NCBI RefSeq assembly: GCF_009617995.1
Contig: NZ_CP044129.1
Span: 2,914,001-2,978,000, forward strand
Length of the DNA: 64,000 nucleotides
Direction: 5' to 3'
Source: Halomicrobium sp. LC1Hm
GTDB taxonomy: Archaea; Halobacteriota; Halobacteria; Halobacteriales; Haloarculaceae
The position numbers were made by a program, and so were the translations under genes. Within the stretch, counting starts at the first letter, position 1. Every line of letters starts with the position of its first letter. The notes below the pieces were generated by a model that saw only the letters and a program-made list of their open reading frames with translations, was not told the origin of the DNA and searched no databases. Below, one piece after another: positions 1 through 8,360 of the stretch.

Positions 1-190
1 AGACCGCCACGTCGAACCGAGGGACGCGAGACGGATCCGGATGAACAATGGTTCGGATTTCCCGAGCAGTATCGAACGATCGGCAAAGATCCTCGGCGAG
101 AGTCGCGAGAAACTGAGCAGATCCGGTGGCTTACCGGCGCAAAAGGCCACAATTCGGCAGACACCGCTCGAAAACTCGCGGGAATACGCG

Positions 191-200
191 GGATTTATAC
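191..200 (+). promoter_or_regulatory. TATA box of the aconitase gene
   Basis: The sequence GGATTTATAC lies about 30 bases before the ATG at 227. An archaeal start point about 26 bases downstream would fall only a few bases before that ATG, giving a near-leaderless mRNA. This supports 227 rather than the in-frame ATG at 41 as the start. The first 190 bases hold no gene I can support. Confidence 0.6.
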
Positions 201-226
201 GCGCGCGCCGTCGACTCACGGACGTT

Positions 227-2203
227 ATGGGACAGACGCTCACGGAGAAAATCCTCGACGATCACCTCGTCGAAGGCGAACTCACGCCCGGCGAGGAGAT
301 CGGGATCGAAATCGACCAGGTGCTGACACAGGACACGACCGGGACGCTCGTGTGGCTCCAGTTCGAAGCGCTGGGACTCGAAGAGGTCCAGACGGAACTG
401 GCCGCCCAGTACTGTGACCACCAGACCTACCAGTTCGACTTCAAGAACACGGACGACCACCGCTTCCTGCGCTCGGCCGCTGGGACCTTCGGTGCCCACT
501 TCTCCCGGCCCGGCAACGGTATCTGTCACAACGTCCACAAGGAGAACTTCGCCGCGCCCGGCAAGACGATGCTCGGCTCGGACTCCCACACGCCGACCCC
601 CGGCGGTCTGGGCGAGCTCGCGATCGGCTCGGGCGGCCTCGACGTGGCCGTCGCCATGGGTGGCGGTGCTTACTACATCGACATGCCCGAGGTCGTCAAC
701 GTCCGCCTCGAAGGCGAGCTGCCCGAGTGGGCGACCGCCAAGGACGTCATCCTCGAACTGCTCCGCCGGCTCTCGGTCAAGGGCGGCGTCGGCAAGGTGC
801 TCGAATACACCGGCCCCGGCGTCGAGAGCCTGACCGTCCCCGAGCGGACGACCATCACCAACATGGGGACCGAGCTCGGTGCGACCACCTCGATCTTCCC
901 GACCGACGAGCAGACCGAGGACTACCTCTCGCGCCTCGGTCGCGAAGACGAGTACGTCGAGCTCCAGCCCGACGACGACGCCGAGTACGCCGACGAGATC
1001 GTCGTCGACCTCTCGGACCTCGAACCGCTCATCGCACAGCCGTCCATGCCCGACAACGTCGTCCCCGTCGAGGAAGTCGAGGGCGTCGACGTCGAGCAGG
1101 TCATGATCGGCTCCTGTACGAACGGTGCCTACGAGGACATCCTCCCGGCCGCGAAGATGCTGGAGGATCGCAACGTCGACAAGAAGACCGAGATGATCGT
1201 CGCGCCCGGCTCCAAGCAGGCCTCCGAGATGCTGGCTCGCGAGGGCTGGACCGCGGAGATGATGGCCGCTGGCGTCAACTTCTCGGAAGCGACGTGTGGT
1301 GCCTGTATCGGCATCGGTCACGTCCCGGCCTCGGACTCGGTCTCGCTGCGGACCTTCAACCGCAACTTCGAGGGTCGCTCCGGTATCGAGGACGACTCCG
1401 TCTACCTCTGTTCGCCCGAGGTCGCCACCGCGGCGGCACTCAAAGGCGAAATCGTCGACCCGCGCAACCTCGCCGACGAGCTCGGCGATCTGGACGCGCC
1501 GGGTATCGAGCTGCCCGACGAGTACATCGGCAACTCCGAGTCGGACCTCATCGCGCCCGACGAGGCCGTCGACGACGAGCTCATCAAAGGCCCCAACATC
1601 GGCGACGTGCCGCTGAAGGACCCGCTGGGATCGGACATCGAGGGTGAGGCGCTCCTCAAGATGGAGGACAACATCACCACCGACCACATCATCCCGGCGA
1701 CGGCGGACATCCTCAAGTTCCGCTCGAACATCGACAAGCTGAGCGACTTCACGCTCTCGCGTGTCGACGACACCTTCGCCCAGCGCGCCAAGGACAACGA
1801 CGGCGGCGTCCTCGTCGCAGGCGAGAACTACGGACAGGGCTCCTCGCGCGAACACGCGGCCCTCTGTCCGATGTATCTCGGCATCGACGCCGTCCTCGCA
1901 CAGAGCTTCGCCCGCATCCACAAGGCGAACCTCTTCAACTTCGGGATCGTTCCCCTGGAGATCGACGCGGACACCTACGAGCAGATCGAGCAGGGCGACG
2001 ACGTCGAGATCGTCACCGACGTGGCCGACGCCATCCAGTCCGGCGAGACGGAGTTCACTATCCGTGTCAACGACGACTGGGAAGCGAGCGCCACGCTGGA
2101 CGCCTCCGAGCGCGAGCGCCGGTTCCTCGCCTCCGGTGGCAAGCTCACCCACACGAAACAGCAGTACGAGGACGACAGCGGCGCGGCACCCGCAGACGAC
2201 TGA
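227..2203 (+). CDS. acn: Aconitate hydratase (archaeal single-chain aconitase)
   Basis: Aconitase interconverts citrate and isocitrate in the TCA cycle through a [4Fe-4S] cluster in the cytoplasm. The 658-aa protein has the leuC-like cluster domain first, with the three cluster cysteines at about C297 (GSCTNG), C357 and C360 (TCGACIG). The leuD-like swivel domain follows, with GQGSSREHAA. The early motif GSDSHTPTPGGLG is typical of the family. The ATG at 227 was chosen because residues upstream in the same frame do not look conserved and a TATA box sits in front of it. The gene stands alone and is followed by a hairpin-rich spacer. The acidic composition is typical of haloarchaea. Confidence 0.96.
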   Translation: MGQTLTEKILDDHLVEGELTPGEEIGIEIDQVLTQDTTGTLVWLQFEALGLEEVQTELAAQYCDHQTYQFDFKNTDDHRFLRSAAGTFGAHFSRPGNGICHNVHKENFAAPGKTMLGSDSHTPTPGGLGELAIGSGGLDVAVAMGGGAYYIDMPEVVNVRLEGELPEWATAKDVILELLRRLSVKGGVGKVLEYTGPGVESLTVPERTTITNMGTELGATTSIFPTDEQTEDYLSRLGREDEYVELQPDDDAEYADEIVVDLSDLEPLIAQPSMPDNVVPVEEVEGVDVEQVMIGSCTNGAYEDILPAAKMLEDRNVDKKTEMIVAPGSKQASEMLAREGWTAEMMAAGVNFSEATCGACIGIGHVPASDSVSLRTFNRNFEGRSGIEDDSVYLCSPEVATAAALKGEIVDPRNLADELGDLDAPGIELPDEYIGNSESDLIAPDEAVDDELIKGPNIGDVPLKDPLGSDIEGEALLKMEDNITTDHIIPATADILKFRSNIDKLSDFTLSRVDDTFAQRAKDNDGGVLVAGENYGQGSSREHAALCPMYLGIDAVLAQSFARIHKANLFNFGIVPLEIDADTYEQIEQGDDVEIVTDVADAIQSGETEFTIRVNDDWEASATLDASERERRFLASGGKLTHTKQQYEDDSGAAPADD

Positions 2204-2205
2204 AG

Positions 2206-2402
2206 CGAGGTTCTGAGCGTAGCGAAGAACCTCGTTATTGCGAGCGGGAGCGAAGCGACACGCGAGCAGCGAGACGCCGAGCGCAGCGAGGGGTCTCCAA
2301 CAGCCGAACGGCGCATGCGCGGCGCGTTGCGCCGCGATGCCGAGGCGGTGAAACCGCCTCGCACGCGCCGTGAGGCGAGCGAAGGACCTCGCTTTTCTTT
2401 CG
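2206..2402. repeat. Cluster of short perfect hairpins and T-rich tail after aconitase
   Basis: This fills most of the 297-base gap between the aconitase stop and the end of the RND gene on the other strand. Three perfect inverted repeats are visible: 2206-2214 with 2226-2234 (CGAGGTTCT arms), 2318-2325 with 2329-2336 (CGCGGCGC arms, GTT loop) and 2341-2349 with 2353-2361 (CGAGGCGGT arms, GAA loop). Between them lie GAGCGAAGCGA-like low-complexity runs. A T-rich stretch at 2391-2400 could end aconitase transcription. No coding potential was seen. Confidence 0.6.
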
Positions 2403-2500
2403 ACGAGTGGCTAGCCGCTGGTACGCCGACATCCCACGACCGTGATCGAACGACCGGCTCTCGCCGCCCGCCCCGGAGCAGTCAGGTGCTGACACGCCGT

Positions 2501-5089
2501 TCAGTGCTGTCGTCGGTCCAGCAGACGCTCGCGGACGACGAGCAGGCTCGGTAACACGGTGACACAGCTCACGAACGCGAAGACGATACTCAGCCCGGTG
2601 ACGATACCGAAACGCTGGAGCGGCGGCGAGACCGCGAGAGCGAGAACGCCAAAGCCCACTGCCGTCGTCGTCGCACTTCCGAGCAATGCGCCGCCGGTCC
2701 CGGCGACTGCCCTGTGTAACGCCGCGTCGAGTGAGTCGTGTCGTTCGCGTTCGTCGACGAACCGCTCGGCGAGGTGGATGCTGTAGTCGATTCCGAGACC
2801 GATCGCGAGGCTGGTGATGACGACCGTCTCGCTGTTGAACGGGATCTCCAGCAGTGCCATCGCGCCCAGCACCCACGCGAGCGCAATCAGGACCGGCGTG
2901 ATGGTCACGACGGCGAGTCCCGGCGTGCGCCGTCGCCACCAGTACAGGCCGAGCAGGAACACCAGAATCACGCCGAGCGTAACCGCGAACCCCTGAACGA
3001 GCGTCTCGAACAGCGCCGTCTGGACGACAGCGGTAACGACCGGACCGTCCGTCGCGATGGCAGTGACCGGTGCGGTCGCTTCGATTCCGTCGGCCATCCG
3101 TCGAACGTCACCGGCGATCGACTGGGCCGATGCGTCGCTGTCGACGCCGACGATCGTCCGGGCCGACGCGTACGCACCATCGTCGGTGCGGTACAGCACG
3201 GCCGACGCCTGCGCCGGGGCGGCGCGATAGGCGAGATCGTACACCGCCGTCACGTCCTCGTCGGGAAGGCCGTCACCGTCCGTGTCCCGCGCTGCGATCG
3301 CGTCGGCGACCGTGCGATTCTGTGCTGCGACGGCGCGGAGGACCGTCGCCGGACTCTGGACGGCAGCAGTGCCGTCGGCCTGCAACGAGATGGTGCCCGT
3401 CTGGGAGACCGTGCTCGCGGCGTCGTCCGTCGCAGTGAGTACTGCCGGATCGGTCACGTCCCCTCGTATCAGAATCTGTGCTTCGGACCCTTGCCCGCGC
3501 GTTCGGAAGGTGTCGCTCAGATATGCGAGATCGCCACGGATGTCGTACTCACCGGGTGCGATCGCTTCCGGGAGTGACTCCGTCCATTCGGGGGCGTCTT
3601 TCGGGAGGAAGTCAGCCTGGTTGAACTCGGTCTCCAAGCCGGTCGCACCGTACGCACCCGCAGACGCGATCACAACGCCGACGATCAGTACGAACAGCGG
3701 GGCCCGCTTCGAGAGTGTCGCGGCACCCGAAAGGACGGTCCCGACGGGTCCCGCTCCGACGCCGAAAGCGATCTGTCGTCGCTCTCTTCCGCAGTCGGCG
3801 AGGAACTGCTCGATTTCGAGTTTGATGGCCGGCACCAGCCCGGCGAAGACGACGAACATCGCGACGATCCCGGCGGCACTCAGGAGCGCGAAGTCCCGGA
3901 TCGAGGACAGCGGGCTGACGTAGTTCGAGAAGAACCCGATACCGGTGGTGAAGGTGGCGGCCGCCAGCGCGACGACGACGCCGCTCATTCCCGATCGCAT
4001 GGCGTCGGTCGGTGAACGGACAGCCCCGACCTCCGTGTCGTCGTCGCGCGTGTCCGCTCGGGCCTCGCGATAGCGCATGACGACGTGCAGCGAGTAGTCG
4101 ACACTCAGTCCGACGAGCAGGAAGGGGACAGCGATGAGGATCGAGCTGGACGGAATGGCGAGCCAGCCCTGGACGCCTTGCAGCCACACCAATACCACGC
4201 CGATCCCGAACACGCTCACGAGTACATCGATCGGATCACGGTACGTGATCCCGAGGACGAGCAAGAGGGCGACGAGTGCCACGGGTGCGATGAGGCGGAA
4301 GCTATCACCGATGGCCCGCCCGGACGCGTCGTCGACGATCCCCTGTCCGAAGACGAACGCGTCGTCGAAGCGGTCGTCGACGAGTGACGCGATGGTGACC
4401 TGCGCGTCGTAGGCGGCTTCTGGCGTCTCGTTCGCGCCATCGGAGTCGGCAGTCTGGAAGACGAACGTGAGTCTGGCGTCGGCGTGTGTCGTCCCTGGCT
4501 CGTACTCCGACGGGAGGAACGCGGCCGGATCGCGACCGGGCGTGGTCGTGTCCGGGTCGAGCACTCGCGCGACGAGCGCCTCGACTTCCGCGGGCGAGCG
4601 GGCCTCTAGTGCCGCGATCTGCTCGTCGAGGGTCGGCACGCGTTGCTCGCCCGGACCGCTGGCAGTCGATTCGCGGCGGCTTGATTCGCCTGCCCGATCT
4701 TGCAGGGCCGCCGCACGGCCGACGACGTTTTCCAGACCGCTCAGCCCCGATTCTGGCCGAAGCGTCGCTTCGATGGCGTCGTCCCGGACGATCGACCGCT
4801 GGAGGCGGAGGCTTTCCAGTAGCGATTCGCGGGAGAGAACGTCACCACCCTCGTCTCTGACGACGATCTGGGTGACCATCGCGTCGTCGGTCCCGTACGT
4901 CGCTTCGATTTCGTCGAGTGCTGCCTGTTCCTCGGAGTCGATACCCGCCTGTCCGATCGTGCCGTCTGGACTGTCGCCGACGATCGCGCCGGCACCGACC
5001 ACCACCGTCAGCGCGAGGACCAGTCCGATCACGAGCTTTCGCCGAGCGACGAGTGCGGCGGCGTACCGCTGTGGCAGCGTTCGGCTCAC
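2501..5089 (-). CDS. RND-superfamily (MMPL-type) membrane exporter
   Basis: The 862-aa predicted membrane protein has the two-fold repeat of the RND/MMPL superfamily. There is an N-terminal membrane segment at about residues 18-38, a large extracellular loop, a cluster of membrane segments with VGLSVDYSLHVV, then a second loop and a second cluster with GLGIDYSIHLAERF. The paired G-x-x-x-D-Y-S-x-H motifs are the proton-relay signature of the family. The likely role is export of a lipid or hydrophobic compound, but the substrate cannot be read from sequence. The start is a GTG that overlaps the stop of a 25-codon upstream ORF (GTGA), suggesting coupled translation. Confidence 0.88.
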   Translation of the reverse strand: MSRTLPQRYAAALVARRKLVIGLVLALTVVVGAGAIVGDSPDGTIGQAGIDSEEQAALDEIEATYGTDDAMVTQIVVRDEGGDVLSRESLLESLRLQRSIVRDDAIEATLRPESGLSGLENVVGRAAALQDRAGESSRRESTASGPGEQRVPTLDEQIAALEARSPAEVEALVARVLDPDTTTPGRDPAAFLPSEYEPGTTHADARLTFVFQTADSDGANETPEAAYDAQVTIASLVDDRFDDAFVFGQGIVDDASGRAIGDSFRLIAPVALVALLLVLGITYRDPIDVLVSVFGIGVVLVWLQGVQGWLAIPSSSILIAVPFLLVGLSVDYSLHVVMRYREARADTRDDDTEVGAVRSPTDAMRSGMSGVVVALAAATFTTGIGFFSNYVSPLSSIRDFALLSAAGIVAMFVVFAGLVPAIKLEIEQFLADCGRERRQIAFGVGAGPVGTVLSGAATLSKRAPLFVLIVGVVIASAGAYGATGLETEFNQADFLPKDAPEWTESLPEAIAPGEYDIRGDLAYLSDTFRTRGQGSEAQILIRGDVTDPAVLTATDDAASTVSQTGTISLQADGTAAVQSPATVLRAVAAQNRTVADAIAARDTDGDGLPDEDVTAVYDLAYRAAPAQASAVLYRTDDGAYASARTIVGVDSDASAQSIAGDVRRMADGIEATAPVTAIATDGPVVTAVVQTALFETLVQGFAVTLGVILVFLLGLYWWRRRTPGLAVVTITPVLIALAWVLGAMALLEIPFNSETVVITSLAIGLGIDYSIHLAERFVDERERHDSLDAALHRAVAGTGGALLGSATTTAVGFGVLALAVSPPLQRFGIVTGLSIVFAFVSCVTVLPSLLVVRERLLDRRQH

Positions 5090-5163
5090 GGCCGATCACC
5101 GCCGCCGTCCGCTCGGCTACGTTCGGTGACGAGTCGACGAATCTGCGCTGTGGAACCGTTCAT
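5086..5163 (-). CDS. Possible 25-aa leader ORF coupled to the RND exporter
   Basis: An ATG at 5163 opens a 25-codon ORF beginning MNGSTAQIRRLVTERS. Its stop overlaps the GTG start of the exporter as GTGA. A TATA-like CTTATC lies about 25 bases before the ATG, so the ATG would be at or next to the 5' end of the transcript. The peptide matches no family I know. It may be a real microprotein, a leader that delivers ribosomes to the GTG start, or chance. The start overlap and promoter spacing are the only evidence. Confidence 0.35.
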   Translation of the reverse strand: MNGSTAQIRRLVTERSRADGGGDRP

Positions 5164-5254
5164 TACCACGGACTCCGAGTTACGGTGATAAGGAAGAGTG
5201 GAGGAGTCCCACGACGTGGGAGTACCACGAGCGTCGGACGCTACCCCGACGTAC

Positions 5255-5533
5255 TCAGTACCCGTAGAGACCGTAGATCATGACGAGAAATCCCATACAG
5301 ACGATGAGACTCTCGAACAGCATCCCTTGCACGCTCGGGACCCCGAGCAGATGATGGAACACGCCGACCAGAAACGTCCCGATCGTGATGACGAGCAAGC
5401 CGATGGCGAAGTACTGGAGTCCCTCGATCTGGGTGCGTTGATAGGCACGATAGGCGAGCAGTGAGACGACGGCACCGAGGACCAGTGCGGCGATCTTGAC
5501 GACCCCGAGGACGACGACCAGATCCGGGATCAT
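5255..5533 (-). CDS. Small three-helix membrane protein partnered with a winged-helix regulator
   Basis: The 92-aa hydrophobic protein has three predicted membrane helices, at about residues 5-25, 39-60 and 72-90, with the short basic loop RAYQRTQIEG between the first two. It overlaps the upstream regulator gene by four bases (ATGA), so the two are probably translated together. Haloarchaea often carry a winged-helix regulator followed by such a small membrane protein (DUF7521-like, recalled and not searched). The function is unknown. A membrane sensor or anchor for the regulator is a reasonable guess. Confidence 0.75.
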   Translation of the reverse strand: MIPDLVVVLGVVKIAALVLGAVVSLLAYRAYQRTQIEGLQYFAIGLLVITIGTFLVGVFHHLLGVPSVQGMLFESLIVCMGFLVMIYGLYGY

Positions 5534-5916
5534 GACTGCTTTCTCATCTCCGACCAGAACGTCGCCATCCGGTCTTCCGGATCATCGAGTTCTCTTTCGG
5601 GTCGCTCGATCGCGACGCGAAACGCTTCCTCGTCGTCGATACTGATCGAAATATCGGTAAAGTCGCGTTCGTACAGCGTCGCGTTCGGCCCGTCGCGACG
5701 GACTTCGGTGTACTCCCTGACGAGAGCCGCCTCGCGGAGCTGTTCGAGCTTTCGGTACACCGTCGAACTCGCCAAATCACACTCGCCCTGCAGTTCGGTC
5801 GCGGACTTTGGCTCTCGGAGTGCCGCCAACACCGCTCTGCACTTCTCGTCGTCGAGCGATGCAAGCACCGCTGCTACGGGCGGGTCGTCCGTCACCTCGT
5901 CGTCGTTTCGCGCCAT
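5530..5916 (-). CDS. Winged-helix (ArsR-like) transcriptional regulator
   Basis: The 128-aa protein has a winged helix-turn-helix at about residues 12-80. The segment LDDEKCRAVLAALREPKSA leads into a recognition helix SSTVYRKLEQL, then a wing with the basic TEVRRDGPN. The C-terminal 45 residues are acidic and may form a dimer or ligand surface. It ends by overlapping the membrane-protein gene, so the pair is an operon. I chose ATG 5916. An in-frame ATG at 5994 would add 26 residues not needed for the fold. The gene is probably autoregulated, since a near-palindrome lies upstream at 6062-6077. Confidence 0.8.
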   Translation of the reverse strand: MARNDDEVTDDPPVAAVLASLDDEKCRAVLAALREPKSATELQGECDLASSTVYRKLEQLREAALVREYTEVRRDGPNATLYERDFTDISISIDDEEAFRVAIERPERELDDPEDRMATFWSEMRKQS

Positions 5917-6359
5917 TTCTGTGGCCGTGTCGGATGTGTGTGTCCGTCTCGGTATCAGCGAGAGGCGATTGTGAATGCCGTATTCGTCTGCCATGGTGTC
6001 GTGCTCTGTGCTCGTGATTCGGTCCAGCGAACCGGTCCCAATCGACTGTTTCCGTGTTGTTCCTATGCGCGTATAGGGATACCGGGTGTTCCCAGATCGC
6101 TGGACTAGCAGGCGTTGTAACAGGCGGCTCACCGACGGGGCCACTCGTCGCCCAGCGCCACGTCGTCGGGAGGCAGTCCCACATTCTGGGACGCTTCCGT
6201 CGTTGTTTCTTTCGACGTGTCGTCCGTGTCGATGACGATGAGACCCGCAACGATCCACCGCAACCGACCCGCTCGCACACGTATCGTCTCCTCACACGCC
6301 GACACCCGTCTGCCGGACGTGGTTTCACGTCACTCGGCACCGAGACAGGAGGGTCTGTG
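5917..6359. other. Intergenic region between divergent genes, with a near-palindromic operator candidate
   Basis: This 443-base stretch separates the divergent regulator and the CopD-like gene. The only distinct structure is CCTATGCGCGTATAGG at 6062-6077, where CCTAT and ATAGG form inverted half-sites. On the minus strand the same stretch reads as a TATA-like element for the regulator gene. It could be both promoter and binding site of the regulator. No further gene is supported. Confidence 0.4.
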
Positions 6360-6800
6360 ATGGTGTCGTCGCTCGACGCGGTCCTCGCTGTCCACACGAT
6401 CTTCGCGGCGCTGTGGACCGGTGGCACGCTCGTCCTCGCCGGTGCCGTGCTGCCAGCAGCCCGCAACGAGTGGCTCTCGACGCAGGCACTATCCTTTATC
6501 AGCCGTCGGTTTCGGTCGCTGACGATCGTCTCCGTCCTCGCGTTACTGTTTACCGGTGGGCATCTCGCCGGGACGCTGTACACGGCCGATCAGCTCCAAT
6601 CGACCGGGCGCGGCCACCTCGTCCTGGCGATGGTCGGCCTGTGGCTGCTCCTCGCCGTCGCCCTCGCCGGTGGCTTCCGCCAGCTCGTCGGTCTACCGGC
6701 GGACCGATCGGCGGCACGTGCCGCGACGAACGCCCGCCCGTGGTTTCTGGTTGGAAGCCTCGCTTCCCTCGTGCTCTTGATCATCGCCGGACTGCTCTAG
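6360..6800 (+). CDS. CopD-like four-helix membrane protein
   Basis: The 146-aa integral membrane protein has four predicted helices at about residues 8-30, 54-75, 86-106 and 124-145. Histidines lie in or near the helices (AVHTIFAALW, GGHLAG, GRGHLVLA). The layout resembles the CopD domain of copper-resistance proteins and related heme or copper-handling membrane proteins. The start at 6360 follows the sequence AGGAGGGT, which can serve as a ribosome-binding site. Copper transport is a family-level suggestion only. Confidence 0.7.
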   Translation: MVSSLDAVLAVHTIFAALWTGGTLVLAGAVLPAARNEWLSTQALSFISRRFRSLTIVSVLALLFTGGHLAGTLYTADQLQSTGRGHLVLAMVGLWLLLAVALAGGFRQLVGLPADRSAARAATNARPWFLVGSLASLVLLIIAGLL

Positions 6801-6875
6801 GAGGAGCCTGCGTGCCCACGTCTCGCCGGGTTTCTCGCCCCGAATCTTGATACGCTCGCTCCCGAGAGCACACCC

Positions 6876-8042
6876 ATGGGCACGTTCCGCAGCGTCACCG
6901 AGGACGAACGGGCGACACACCAGCGGATCAAAGATCACGTCTGGGGCGACGGCGGCGTCCCCGATCCGGACGAGACGGTGCCGCGGGCGCTGGGCGAGCG
7001 GTGGGCCTACGTCGAAGACGGGCGGTTCCGCTCGATCTGTGCGCTGCTGGAGATCGACGTGCGTCTCGCGGGCGCGTGGCGGACGATCGGCGGGATCAGG
7101 GGGTTCGTCACGCCGCCGGAACACCGCGGGCAGGGATACGGACGGCGGCTCCTCCGTGCGGCCGTCGCGGAGTTCGCCGACCGCGGACTGCCCTACGCAG
7201 TCCTGTGGCCCGCGTCGATCGACTACTACCGGGAGCGTGGGTGGGGACTGGTCCACACCGAGACGGCCTACGCCTTCCCTCCCGAGGCGATGGCCGATCC
7301 CGGCCCGGCGGGACGCTTCGAGCGCGTCGGCCCGGACGACTTCGGACGCCTCGAAGCGGTGTGGGAGGCCGACGCCAGCGACTACGAGCTGGCGCTCCGA
7401 CGGACCGAGCGGTGGTGGCGAGAGCGGGTGCTCGACGACGCGTGGGCCTACACCTGGACGCCGGACGGGGACGACGAGCCCGCGGGCTACGTCGTCTACA
7501 GGCTCGATCGGGACGCCGAGACGCTGACCGTCGAGGAGCTGGCCACCCGGAGCGAACGGGCGCGCCGACAGCTGCTTGGCTTCCTCGAACGCCACGCTCC
7601 ACAGGCCGACCGCGTGGAGTGGGCGTGTCCGCGGGAACGCCGGCTGCTCAGAGAGGCCGCCGACCCCGACGCCGTCGAGGCGTCGGTCGAGCCGGGGGCG
7701 AGCGGGTACGTCGTCGACGTACCGACGGGGATCGAGACGCTCCCAGCCGAGCGGGGGCCGGCCGAAGCGGTGACGATGGAAGTGACCGATCCGCTCGCGC
7801 CCAGCAACGACGGGCAGTTCCGAGTCGAACCGGACCTGACGTGCCGGCGACTCGAACCCGGAGCGACGATCGACGAGCCCGGTCTCGTGGTCGACTCGGC
7901 CGTCCTGGCACAGTTGTACGTCGGAACGCTGTCGATCGAGACGGCGGCGGCCCGCGAGAACGTCACTGCGACCGACGACGCCGTGGCTGCGCTGAGTGGG
8001 ACGTTCGGGGCGCGAGACGTGTACGTGAGCGATTTCTTCTAG
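6876..8042 (+). CDS. Eis-like GNAT N-acetyltransferase with sterol-carrier-like C-domain
   Basis: The 388-aa protein has a GNAT domain at its N-terminus, with the acetyl-CoA loop HRGQGYGRRLL near residue 90. A second divergent acetyltransferase fold occupies the middle. A C-terminal sterol-carrier-like domain ends with LAQLYVGTLSIETAA. This three-domain order is that of the Eis family, which acetylates amine groups. The natural substrate here is unknown. A G-rich run and a hairpin terminator follow within 70 bases of the stop. Confidence 0.85.
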   Translation: MGTFRSVTEDERATHQRIKDHVWGDGGVPDPDETVPRALGERWAYVEDGRFRSICALLEIDVRLAGAWRTIGGIRGFVTPPEHRGQGYGRRLLRAAVAEFADRGLPYAVLWPASIDYYRERGWGLVHTETAYAFPPEAMADPGPAGRFERVGPDDFGRLEAVWEADASDYELALRRTERWWRERVLDDAWAYTWTPDGDDEPAGYVVYRLDRDAETLTVEELATRSERARRQLLGFLERHAPQADRVEWACPRERRLLREAADPDAVEASVEPGASGYVVDVPTGIETLPAERGPAEAVTMEVTDPLAPSNDGQFRVEPDLTCRRLEPGATIDEPGLVVDSAVLAQLYVGTLSIETAAARENVTATDDAVAALSGTFGARDVYVSDFF

Positions 8043-8058
8043 CGACGAAAACGAAAGT

Positions 8059-8087
8059 GGGGTGGGATGGTTGGGGGGATGTGGGGG
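8059..8087 (+). other. G-quadruplex-forming motif after the Eis-like gene
   Basis: Four runs of G (4, 3, 6 and 5 bases) are separated by loops of 1, 6 and 4 bases, starting 16 bases after the stop codon. This satisfies the usual G3+N1-7 rule. On the transcript it would sit in the 3' untranslated region just before the terminator hairpin. The fold has not been shown. Confidence 0.55.
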
Positions 8088-8089
8088 TA

Positions 8090-8110
8090 GCACCCAGTTG
8101 GGTGCGTTTA
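8090..8110 (+). terminator. Hairpin terminator after the Eis-like gene
   Basis: GCACCC at 8090-8095 pairs with GGGTGC at 8100-8105 across an AGTT loop and is followed by GTTTA and a pyrimidine-rich stretch. It lies directly after the G-quadruplex motif. The U-tract is short, so confidence is moderate. Confidence 0.5.
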
Positions 8111-8220
8111 CTCTTGCGTCCTTGATAGTTAAGAGCTTTTTGGCACGATGTGAAACGCACACGCCGGTCGCAGGAGCGAATATGTCCCGTGTCCCAGGAC
8201 CAAAGAATAGAGGGTGTGAC

Positions 8221-8300
8221 GTACTACCGGCTGTACATCTGTGAACGATTTCGCCACCTCGGGGTGGCGAAGATCGTCACGAAGGTACAGCCGGCAGTAT
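8221..8300 (+). repeat. 80-bp palindromic repeat, copy 1 (arm A left)
   Basis: This is the first of four copies of a dispersed near-palindrome. The left arm (type A) runs from GTACTACCGGCTGTAC through TGTGAACGATT to TCGCCACC. The right arm, read on the other strand, runs from ATACTGCCGGCTGTAC through CGTGACGATCT to TCGCCACCCC. The arms meet at CTCGGGG, and the apex pairs CCACC with GGTGG. GTGAC and GTCAC just outside extend the symmetry. It lies between two co-directional acetyltransferase genes. Apart from this element, the G-rich motif and the terminator, the gap 8043-8360 holds nothing recognisable. Confidence 0.9.
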
Positions 8301-8360
8301 CAGTCACCGGGAACCCCGAGGCCGCCATCCATTAGTGAGCCCGCGACGTAGAGAGCGGCA

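Noticed and set aside
41-226. N-terminal extension of aconitase to ATG 41
   Set aside because: The extension has no family resemblance and would begin upstream of the TATA box at 191-200. ATG 227 fits the family start.
131-2152. Open frame of 673 codons antisense to aconitase
   Set aside because: It has no recognisable domains, and aconitase with its cluster cysteines is on the other strand.
8221-8300. Palindromic repeats as simple intrinsic terminators
   Set aside because: They lack a T run, occur between divergent genes in one case and have conserved unequal arms, so termination alone does not explain them.
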